This document shows positions 6,219 to 11,642 of a stretch of DNA of 11,642 bases, one piece after another. How positions within the stretch are numbered: the first letter of the stretch is position 1; every line of letters begins with the position of its first letter. The position numbers and the translations under genes are program-made. Below the pieces are notes generated by a model, which worked only from the letters and a program-made list of their open reading frames with translations, did no database searches and was not told the origin of the DNA. Source of the DNA: UBA6016 sp964568395 (lineage in GTDB: Bacteria; Campylobacterota; Campylobacteria; Campylobacterales; UBA6016); assembly GCA_964568395.1 (NCBI GenBank), contig CAZMPN010000030.1:1-11642 (forward strand). The letters run 5' to 3'.

Positions 6219-6937
6219 AGCTAGGCGAAATCTACTCGTTTTTAGACGAACTTAGCCCGTTCGAGCTTCAAGAGGGTTGGGATAATAGCGGGCTTATGGT
6301 CGGCGATAAAAATGCGGATATTGAAAAGATATATATCTCGCTAGAGCCGACTATCGACGTAATAAGCGGTATGGATGGCGGCTCGCTTCTTATTACGCAC
6401 CATCCTCTTATTTTCTCGCCGCTGAAAAGGCTTGATTTCTCAAATATTACGGCTTGCGCCGTTAGGACGGCCATCCAAAAAAACATTTCGATAATAGCGA
6501 TGCACACAAACTACGACAAAACGCATCTAAACGAATATTTCGCGACTAAAATAATGGGTTTTGAATCCGTATCGAAAGAGGATTTCGTAATATACGCCGA
6601 CGTCGATTGTTCATTCGGCGAGCTGGCCTCTCTCGTAAAAACAAAAGTCGGGCTACAAAATCTAAACTGTGTAGAAAAAGAGGGCAAAATAAAGAGGGTA
6701 GCCGTGGTTACGGGCAGCGGCGCGTCGTTTTTGCCGAAAATAAAAGCCGACTGCCTGATTACGGGCGACGTCAAATATCACGACGCAATTTTCGCCATGG
6801 AGAAAAATATCGGAGTTATAGACGCTACGCACTATGCTTCCGAGGCCGTATTTTGCGACTCTATAGTCGAAAATTTGAAAATTTTGCCTATAAAAGCTAT
6901 AATTACGAATTCAAAAAACCCGCTTAAAAATTTTTAA
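6215..6937 (+). CDS. NIF3-like dinuclear metal-centre protein
   Basis: This 240-residue member of the NIF3/YbgI/DUF34 family has a fold that holds two metal ions in a ring-shaped hexamer. Databases call it 'GTP cyclohydrolase 1 type 2', but the reaction is not settled for most members. The metal ligands are present: LLITHHPLIF (58-67, H62/H63), AMHTNYD (95-101, H97 and D101) and the C-terminal DATHYASE (203-210, H206 and E210). EGWDNSGLMVG (20-30) is the family's N-terminal signature. The protein has the short form, without the PII-like insert found in longer relatives. The ATG overlaps the glyQ stop, so translation is probably coupled. As I recall, the pair with the following zinc-ribbon gene is also adjacent in H. 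pylori (HP0959-HP0958). Family certain, biochemical role unknown. Confidence 0.9.
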   Translation: MKLGEIYSFLDELSPFELQEGWDNSGLMVGDKNADIEKIYISLEPTIDVISGMDGGSLLITHHPLIFSPLKRLDFSNITACAVRTAIQKNISIIAMHTNYDKTHLNEYFATKIMGFESVSKEDFVIYADVDCSFGELASLVKTKVGLQNLNCVEKEGKIKRVAVVTGSGASFLPKIKADCLITGDVKYHDAIFAMEKNIGVIDATHYASEAVFCDSIVENLKILPIKAIITNSKNPLKNF

Positions 6938-6967
6938 GATACAAAAACCCTCAAGGAAATACGATTT

Positions 6968-7690
6968 ATGAACCAAGAGCTTAGAAAAATAATAGAGCTT
7001 GCGAAGATCGATTCGGAGATAGATTCATTCGGCCCAAAAGAAGAGTCTCTAAAATCGGAACTTAACAAGCTAGTAGAGAAATCAAACGGTATAAAAGCCA
7101 AAATCGAAGAGCTAAACGATGAAGCAAAAGAGTGCAAGTTCAAGTCGAACAAGCATGACGCGCACCTAAAAGAGCTTTCCGCGAAATTGGCCGACATATC
7201 AAAAAAATCGTCTACGCTTAAAACGGAGAGAGAGATTAAGGCTATCCAGATAGAAGAAGAGATAGCCAGAGAGCAGGTTGCTTTCGCTAACGAAGAGATT
7301 GCTAGACTTGAAGCGGTTGAGCATGCTAAAAAAGACGAGGCGAAAAAGCTTGAAGAGTCTCTTGTGGAGATAGCCGAGCAGATAAAGAGCTTTGAGGCGT
7401 CGCTTGCGGGAGATCTTAAAAACCTTGAAGAGTCCAAAAAAGACGTGTATGCTAAAAAAGATAAGCTGGTATTCGAGATAAACCCGAAAGTGTATTCTTT
7501 CTACCAAAAAATCAAAAGATGGGCCGGCTCTTCTACGGTTGTTCCGGTTGTCGGCAAGGCTTGCAGCGGATGCAACATCCAAGTTACGGATAACGATTAT
7601 AGAAAGGTTATCAGAAGCGAAGAGATAATGACATGCTCAAACTGCGGAAGAATTCTTTATCTTGACGAGACGGAGGCCGAAAACGGCTAA
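6968..7690 (+). CDS. flgZ: Coiled-coil zinc-ribbon protein, flagellar regulator FlgZ (HP0958) type
   Basis: This 240-residue protein has a long antiparallel coiled coil (about 1-175, rich in Glu, Lys and Leu) and a C-terminal C4 zinc ribbon with C199, C202, C223 and C226 (CSGC and CSNC knuckles). That architecture and the gene position match H. pylori HP0958 (FlgZ) and C. jejuni Cj0706. HP0958 stabilises the flagellar sigma factor RpoN, binds flaA mRNA and interacts with the export protein FliH. It is needed for flagella. Here it is separated from the NIF3 gene by 30 bases and has its own ribosome site (AAGGAA, 6955-6960). The linkage to cheZ in the same gene block fits a motility role. The coiled-coil zinc-ribbon family is wider (CT398-like), so the FlgZ function is inferred from synteny and lineage. 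Confidence 0.82.
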   Translation: MNQELRKIIELAKIDSEIDSFGPKEESLKSELNKLVEKSNGIKAKIEELNDEAKECKFKSNKHDAHLKELSAKLADISKKSSTLKTEREIKAIQIEEEIAREQVAFANEEIARLEAVEHAKKDEAKKLEESLVEIAEQIKSFEASLAGDLKNLEESKKDVYAKKDKLVFEINPKVYSFYQKIKRWAGSSTVVPVVGKACSGCNIQVTDNDYRKVIRSEEIMTCSNCGRILYLDETEAENG

Positions 7691-8873
7691 CCAAAACAGG
7701 CTCGGCATTTACGCCGGGCTTTTTATATATTATATTTTTGCGTCCCTGCTATATCTGGTTTCAATCCCCTTTTTGCTATACCTGTCGACAAAAGAAAAAT
7801 ACAAAAAATCAATTCCGGCGAGATTTTTCCCGCTCAATAACAGGCCGCTTGATTTAGCCGATGTTTGGTTCCACTCTTGCTCGCTCGGCGAGACGAAGGC
7901 CGTTATGCCCCTTGCGAAAAGATTTGAAAGTTTCGGATTTAGCGTAATTACGCAGACCGGGTTTGACGAGGCTTCAAGGAGCGTTGAAAATAGCAGATTT
8001 TTGCCGTATGAGATTTTCTTGCCTTTTTGGAGCAGAGACCACAAGCTTCTGGTCGTAATGGAAGCGGAGCTTTGGCCTCTTCTTTTCGCTTCGGCGAAGA
8101 TGAGAGGGGCAAAAACCGCCCTTATCAACGCCAGAATTAGCGACAAATCGTTTCCAAAATATAAAAAATTCTCCTATTTTTATAGGATGCTTTTTTATTT
8201 CGTAGACGCCGTATTCGCCCAAACCGATATCGACAAGAGAAGGCTTGAGGAGCTCGGGGCAAAAAACGTGGCCGTTGTAGGCAATATCAAGCAGTTTGTC
8301 GGAGGGTATGAGCTTTTGGATCTCCCTGCTGACGAGCGCAAGAATTTTATCGCAGCAAGTACGCATGAAGGGGAAGAGGAGCTTATGGTGAACTCTTTTG
8401 CGGACGCCGGTCTTTTGAAGAAAGAGAGGCTTATCGTGGTGCCTAGACATCCAGAGAGATTTGCCGCCGTATCGTCGATGCTGGAGAAGTTCGCCGCAGA
8501 GCGCTCCCTTAGTTTTTCAAAGTTTAGCGAAGAGAGGTCGCTTTTTGCCGATATAGTGCTTGTCGATAAGATAGGCGAACTAGTAAACGTCTATTCAAAA
8601 AGCTATCTTGTAGTACTAGGCGGCGCTTTTGCCGATATCGGCGGGCACAATCCGTTGGAACCAGCTTATTTTGGCGCTAAACTTATAAGCGGTACGCACG
8701 TATTCAACCAAAAAGCCTCCTTTGAGAAGGTTAAAAACGCGTATTTTTGCGTAGCATCGGAGCTTACTTCGTTGCTTGCGAGCCACGATTCGCTTTTGAA
8801 AAGCGAAATCGTAAATCTCGAAGACTCGATAGGAATGACACAAAAGGGACTTCTTGCCTTACTTGAAGATTGA
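7662..8873 (+). CDS. waaA: 3-deoxy-D-manno-octulosonic acid (Kdo) transferase WaaA/KdtA
   Basis: WaaA transfers Kdo from CMP-Kdo to lipid A at the inner face of the inner membrane, starting the lipooligosaccharide core. The protein is 403 residues from the TTG at 7662. A membrane anchor lies at about 17-41. The N-terminal GT-B domain has HSCSLGETKAVMPLA (71-85, catalytic-type E77), VVMEAELWPLLF (131-142) and NARISDKSFPKYKKF (156-170). The C-terminal domain has AASTHEGEEELM (231-242), VVPRHPERF (259-267) and LGGAFADIGGHNPLEPAYFG (319-338). The start is uncertain: the frame has no ATG before codon 82. The TTG at 7662 overlaps flgZ by 29 bases and has a poor ribosome site. GGAGG at 7672-7676 points to no standard start, and the anchor itself begins near an ATT at 7707. 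Family certain, first residues not. Confidence 0.93.
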   Translation: MTRRRPKTANQNRLGIYAGLFIYYIFASLLYLVSIPFLLYLSTKEKYKKSIPARFFPLNNRPLDLADVWFHSCSLGETKAVMPLAKRFESFGFSVITQTGFDEASRSVENSRFLPYEIFLPFWSRDHKLLVVMEAELWPLLFASAKMRGAKTALINARISDKSFPKYKKFSYFYRMLFYFVDAVFAQTDIDKRRLEELGAKNVAVVGNIKQFVGGYELLDLPADERKNFIAASTHEGEEELMVNSFADAGLLKKERLIVVPRHPERFAAVSSMLEKFAAERSLSFSKFSEERSLFADIVLVDKIGELVNVYSKSYLVVLGGAFADIGGHNPLEPAYFGAKLISGTHVFNQKASFEKVKNAYFCVASELTSLLASHDSLLKSEIVNLEDSIGMTQKGLLALLED

Positions 8874-9144
8874 CGGCGGTTTTTTGGAGCTTACGATAAA
8901 GGTAGTTCCGAACGCCAAAAAGAGCGAAATATCCGGCGTGGAAAACGACGTGCTAAAGATAAGGCTCGCCGCGCAACCGATAGAGGGCAGGGCAAACGAG
9001 GAGCTTGTCGCCTTTTTTTCGAAAGGCTTCAAGATAGCCAAAAGCGATATACATATAATAAGCGGCGAACTGGGGCGAAATAAAAGAGTCAGATTGCCCA
9101 AAAATGATAAACTACTAGAAATTTTAAAGGCTTTAACAAAGTGA
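8854..9144 (+). CDS. YggU/DUF167 family protein
   Basis: This small protein (96 residues, the same length as E. coli YggU) belongs to the DUF167 family, whose function is unknown. The conserved features are LTIKVVPNAKKSEI (13-26), LKIRLAAQPIEGRANEELV (34-52) and the GELGRNKRVRL segment (71-81). The frame contains no ATG, so a non-ATG start is forced. TTG at 8854, with AAAAGGGA (8842-8849) a few bases before it, fits best. TTG at 8863 would shorten the protein by three residues. The start lies 20 bases inside waaA and the stop overlaps the next start (GTGA), so all three genes are probably translated together. This gene seems absent between waaA and the pseudouridine synthase gene in C. jejuni, from memory. 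Confidence 0.87.
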   Translation: MPYLKIDGGFLELTIKVVPNAKKSEISGVENDVLKIRLAAQPIEGRANEELVAFFSKGFKIAKSDIHIISGELGRNKRVRLPKNDKLLEILKALTK

Positions 9145-10055
9145 AAAAAACAGAACAAAAAAAAGAGAGCAGGGCGCAAGGCAGAAAGCCTGATGTCAGA
9201 GCTCAGGGCCGGGCTGCTTCGGGTATAAGAGACGATAGAAGAAGGGTCGGCGCAAAGCCGCCGCGCCAAGAGGCCAAAAAACCGGAAAAAACCGTCGAGA
9301 CGGAGTCTCAGACAAGATATAGCGGTCAGACGGACAAGGCCTACAATATTCTCGCGAAGCAGCTAAAGATTTCAGGCGGCAAAGCAAAGGATATGATAGA
9401 CAGGGGTCTTGTGTACAGCAGAGGCAAAAAGCTGATGATAGCGAGGGCTCTGATGCCGATAGAGACTGAATTCAAAGTCGAGAAGCTGCAAAAACCGAGG
9501 ACGATATTTGAAAATAAAGAGATGATAGTCGTCGACAAGCCTCCTTTTATGTCTAGCGACGAAGTGGCTGACGCCGTAGGCGCCACCCTTGTGCATAGGC
9601 TGGACAAGGAGACCAGCGGAGTGCTTATACTTGCCAAAAACGAAGAGTATCTCAAAAAAGCGCTTGACGCTTTCAAAAAAAGAGAGGTGTACAAGGAGTA
9701 CGTAGCGATAGTTCAAGGCGTGCTTGCCGAGGGCGGCGTCGTAGACGTGCCGCTGCTCATCAAAAAAGGCACTACGGCAAAAGCTACCGTCGATAAGAAA
9801 TTCGGTAAAAGCGCAAAGACGATATACGAACCGCTTGAGATGGTCGCCAAAAAAACAAAGCTAAAAGTCGTAATAGAGACGGGCAGGACCCATCAGATAA
9901 GGGCGCATATGAAGTTTCTAAAACACCCTATACTCGGCGACGTAATGTACGGCGGCAGCGAGGCCAAGAGGATAATGCTGCACTCTAAAACCATTAGGCT
10001 TTTGGGGCAAGAGTTTACGGCGGAAGAGCCGAAAGATTTTATACTTAGGGAGTGA
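9141..10055 (+). CDS. RluA-family RNA pseudouridine synthase with S4 domain
   Basis: This 304-residue enzyme should convert chosen uridines in rRNA or tRNA to pseudouridine. It begins with a basic, low-complexity tail (1-60) in which RAQGR occurs twice (11-15, 20-24). An S4-type RNA-binding domain follows (about 66-103, KAYNILAKQLKISGGKAKDM then IDRGLVYSRGKKL). The catalytic domain holds HRLDKETSGVLILAK (152-166, catalytic D155), VYKEYVAIVQG (183-193) and ETGRTHQIRAHM (246-257), all RluA-family signatures. The usual KPaGl segment reads KPPFMSS (133-139). The start is GTG, overlapping the YggU stop; AAAGG (9126-9130) lies 10 bases upstream, and no ATG occurs before residue 85. The target site in RNA (RluC/RluD type or other) cannot be read from sequence. 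Confidence 0.9.
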   Translation: MKKTEQKKESRAQGRKPDVRAQGRAASGIRDDRRRVGAKPPRQEAKKPEKTVETESQTRYSGQTDKAYNILAKQLKISGGKAKDMIDRGLVYSRGKKLMIARALMPIETEFKVEKLQKPRTIFENKEMIVVDKPPFMSSDEVADAVGATLVHRLDKETSGVLILAKNEEYLKKALDAFKKREVYKEYVAIVQGVLAEGGVVDVPLLIKKGTTAKATVDKKFGKSAKTIYEPLEMVAKKTKLKVVIETGRTHQIRAHMKFLKHPILGDVMYGGSEAKRIMLHSKTIRLLGQEFTAEEPKDFILRE

Positions 10056-10063
10056 CGGCTCTT
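10024..10063 (+). repeat. Inverted repeat across the end of the pseudouridine synthase gene
   Basis: The arms AAGAGCCG (10024-10031) and CGGCTCTT (10056-10063) are a perfect 8-bp match around a 24-base loop that includes the stop codon. An A/T-rich stretch (10064-10090) follows, but there is no compact U tract. It could be a poor terminator or an mRNA 3'-end hairpin. An 8-bp repeat with this loop size is expected several times by chance in a window of this length, so support is weak. Confidence 0.25.
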
Positions 10064-10103
10064 TAAGAAAATTTTAACTAAAATTTCACCCTTAAAATAT
10101 TTT

Positions 10104-10109
10104 TATAAT
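10104..10109 (+). promoter_or_regulatory. -10 box for ffh
   Basis: This is a perfect TATAAT in an AT-rich 81-bp gap (10056-10136), preceded by AATATTTT and lying 27 bases before the ffh TTG. Transcription would start near 10116, leaving a short leader with the AGGA ribosome site (10125-10128). It suggests ffh can be expressed apart from the long upstream block. The rest of the gap holds no other recognised element. Confidence 0.55.
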
Positions 10110-10136
10110 TTATAAACTTGAATTAGGATAACAGAT

Positions 10137-11477
10137 TTGTTTGCCACTCTAACAGACTCCTTTAGAAGCGCGATCAATAAAATAAGATTTTCGGACGATG
10201 AAAAGTCCCTTAAAAAAGCTATAGAAGAGCTTAAAAAATCGCTTTTAAAGTCGGACGTACATTATAAGGTTACAAAAGAACTTCTACATAAGGTAGAGGT
10301 TGATACGAAGCTGGCCGGTATCGGCAAGCAAGCCTTCATGGACGCCTTGAAAAAGAACTTGCTGGAAATTTTGAGCGTCGAAGGGAACCAAGGCTTCGTA
10401 TACGCGCCAAAATCCCCGACCGTAATACTTATGGCCGGCTTGCAGGGTTCGGGTAAAACAACTACGACAGCCAAGCTTGCAAACTTCCTAAAGCAAAAAA
10501 ATAAAAAAGTATTGATGTCCGCATGCGACCTGCAAAGGGCTGCGGCGGTAGAACAGCTAAAACAGCTGGGTGCGCAAATCGAGGTGGACGTATATTTCGA
10601 GGACGGCGAGCAAAATCCCGTCAAAGTTGCGAAGGGCGCTCTGGAGAAGGCGAAAAAAGAGTTTTACGACGTGCTTCTCGTTGACTCCGCCGGACGTTTG
10701 GCGATTGACGAAGCCCTCATGAGCGAGCTAAAAGAGGTAAAAAGGGCGATTGAGCCTTTCGAGACATTCTACGTGGCGGATTCCCTTTCCGGTCAAGACG
10801 GCGTAAGAAGTGCCGAGGGCTTTAACGCTCAAATAGGAATCGACGGCGTCATACTCTCAAAATTCGACGGCGACAGCAAGGGTGGCGTTGCTCTTGGTAT
10901 CGCAAGTCAAATAGGCGTTCCTCTTAGATTTATCGGTATGGGCGAAAAACCCGCCGATCTAGAGGCTTTCATCCCTGATAGGATAGTTTCCCGTCTGATG
11001 GGCGCTGGCGACGTCGAGTCTTTGGCGGAGAAGGTTTCGACGGTAATAGACGCCGAAAAAGCCAAAGATATAACCAAGAAGATTAAGAAAGGACAATTCA
11101 ACTTCAACGACTTCTTGGAGCAGGTCGAGAGCATGAAGAAGCTGGGAAGCATGAAAAACCTTATCGGTATGATTCCAGGTATGGGCGCTATGGCGAATCA
11201 GCTAAAAGACGTCGACCTTGACAACTCGGCCGAGATAAAAAAAATAAAAGCTTTGGTAAACTCTATGACTCCAAAAGAGAGAGAAAATCCGGACCTTCTT
11301 AATAATGCAAGGAAAAGAAGAATCGCAACTGGATGCGGGCTTAACCAAAACGAAGTAAACAGATTGTTTAAGCAGTTCGAAAACGCGCAGAAAATGGCCA
11401 AGAAGTTTTCATCCAAGAGCGGCATGAAGGATCTGATGAATCTTATGAATCAGCAGAAGTTGCACGGCATGAGATAA
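10137..11477 (+). CDS. ffh: Signal recognition particle GTPase Ffh
   Basis: Ffh (SRP54) binds 4.5S RNA and signal sequences of nascent inner-membrane proteins and delivers ribosomes to FtsY. The 446-residue length is normal. The N domain spans about 1-90. The G domain has the P-loop GLQGSGKTTT (101-110), DLQRAAAVEQL (131-141), DSAGR (183-187, usually DTAGR) and SKFDGD (241-246, usually TKLDGD). GMGEKPADLEAF (267-278) closes it. The methionine-rich M domain (about 325-446) has GMIPGMG (344-350) and the RNA-binding ARKRRIATGCG (391-401). The start is TTG at 10137: AGGA lies 8 bases upstream, and the next codons (FATLTDSFRSAI) fit the family's N-terminus. No ATG occurs before residue 68. The S for T changes keep the hydroxyl or fold role and are probably lineage variation. 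Confidence 0.97.
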   Translation: MFATLTDSFRSAINKIRFSDDEKSLKKAIEELKKSLLKSDVHYKVTKELLHKVEVDTKLAGIGKQAFMDALKKNLLEILSVEGNQGFVYAPKSPTVILMAGLQGSGKTTTTAKLANFLKQKNKKVLMSACDLQRAAAVEQLKQLGAQIEVDVYFEDGEQNPVKVAKGALEKAKKEFYDVLLVDSAGRLAIDEALMSELKEVKRAIEPFETFYVADSLSGQDGVRSAEGFNAQIGIDGVILSKFDGDSKGGVALGIASQIGVPLRFIGMGEKPADLEAFIPDRIVSRLMGAGDVESLAEKVSTVIDAEKAKDITKKIKKGQFNFNDFLEQVESMKKLGSMKNLIGMIPGMGAMANQLKDVDLDNSAEIKKIKALVNSMTPKERENPDLLNNARKRRIATGCGLNQNEVNRLFKQFENAQKMAKKFSSKSGMKDLMNLMNQQKLHGMR

Positions 11478-11489
11478 ATGTCTACAAAT

Positions 11490-11517
11490 GGGCTTTTAAA
11501 ATAAGAGCCTATTTTTT
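11490..11517 (+). terminator. Intrinsic terminator after ffh
   Basis: A hairpin is formed by GGGCTTTTA (11490-11498) and TAAGAGCCT (11502-11510), a 9-bp stem with two G-U pairs and a 3-base loop. It is followed by an A and six T (11512-11517). It begins 13 bases after the ffh stop. This is the clearest terminator in the window and separates ffh from rpsP. Confidence 0.8.
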
Positions 11518-11550
11518 GGCATTTTAACAACAATATATTAGGAGAATTTA

Positions 11551-11642
11551 ATGGCAACAGTTATTAGACTTACCAGACTTGGAAGAACAAAAAAACCTTT
11601 CTACAGAATAGTAGTAACGGATAGCAGAAAAAAAAGAGACGG
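11551..11642 (+). CDS. rpsP: 30S ribosomal protein bS16, N-terminal part (cut by window end)
   Basis: This is the first 30 codons of ribosomal protein bS16, a small protein that stabilises the 16S rRNA 5' domain during 30S assembly. MATVIRLTRLGRTKKPFYRI (1-20) and VVTDSRKKRDG are the typical N-terminus. A strong ribosome site (AGGAG, 11540-11544) lies 6 bases before the ATG. All six complete arginine codons are AGA, unlike the mixed AGA/AGG/CGN use in the genes upstream, as expected for a highly expressed gene. In related genomes rimM, trmD and rplS usually follow; they lie outside. No clear -10 box was found between the terminator and this start. Confidence 0.96.
   Translation, partial: MATVIRLTRLGRTKKPFYRIVVTDSRKKRD

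Noticed and set aside
6607..6927. 106-codon plus-strand frame inside the NIF3-like gene
   Set aside because: The NIF3 protein is complete, with all metal ligands in the other frame. This frame gives an Arg/Lys-rich product without motifs.
6934..7437. 167-codon minus-strand open frame opposite flgZ
   Set aside because: The translation is a run of Ser, Phe, Leu and Ala, mirror of the Glu/Lys-rich coiled coil codons. No independent support.
11521..11545. TATATT at 11534-11539 as rpsP -10 box
   Set aside because: Transcription would start at or after the ribosome site, removing it from the mRNA.
1..11642. CRISPR array, mobile element, prophage or toxin-antitoxin module
   Set aside because: There are no spaced direct repeats, transposase or integrase genes or composition break. 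Nearly all bases belong to syntenic core genes.

Overview
This window reads as core chromosome of a campylobacterotal bacterium, most likely Campylobacter or a close relative. Three things support this: the gene order; the sigma70-type promoters, which have a TATAAT-like -10 box next to a T tract and no clear -35; and the remote form of CheZ. Base composition looks balanced, near the mid-40s % GC by eye. That is richer than C. jejuni or Helicobacter pylori and closer to species such as C. rectus, C. showae or C. curvus. The species cannot be fixed from this alone. No mobile elements, tRNAs, rRNAs or CRISPR arrays were seen.

Layout: two minus-strand genes come first, the N-terminal half of glnA (cut by the window start) and a PHP-family phosphatase of the histidinol-phosphatase type. 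A 129-bp divergent region (1628-1756) with back-to-back -10 boxes separates them from a long, tightly packed plus-strand gene block, 1757-10055. That block runs: cheZ, a U32 tRNA-hydroxylation-type protein (trhP-like), purE, a coiled-coil protein of DUF3972 type, a HAD phosphatase, glyQ, a NIF3-like metal protein, a zinc-ribbon coiled-coil protein (H. pylori HP0958/FlgZ type), waaA, a YggU/DUF167 protein and an RluA-type pseudouridine synthase. Spacing ranges from a 29-bp overlap to a 30-bp gap, with ATGA or TAATG couplings at several junctions, so it is probably one transcription unit with possible internal promoters. After an 81-bp gap with a good -10 box comes ffh, then a clear intrinsic terminator, then the first 30 codons of rpsP at the window end.

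The block mixes chemotaxis and flagella (cheZ, flgZ), translation and RNA modification (trhP-like, glyQ, pseudouridine synthase, then ffh and rpsP), purine synthesis (purE) and lipopolysaccharide core synthesis (waaA). From memory, the order cheZ-U32-purE-DUF3972-glyQ-nif3-flgZ-waaA-rlu-ffh-rpsP matches C. jejuni Cj0700-Cj0710. The sub-blocks cheZ-U32 and glyQ-nif3-flgZ-waaA-rlu also occur in H. pylori. The HAD and YggU genes appear to be extra relative to C. jejuni.

I found no convincing undescribed system. The points most worth a second look are: CheZ carrying a FliM-like peptide at its N-terminus and a CheY-binding-type helix at its C-terminus; four consecutive genes (waaA to ffh) with no usable ATG start; an uncertain waaA start inside flgZ; and a terminator before rpsP with no clear promoter between them.
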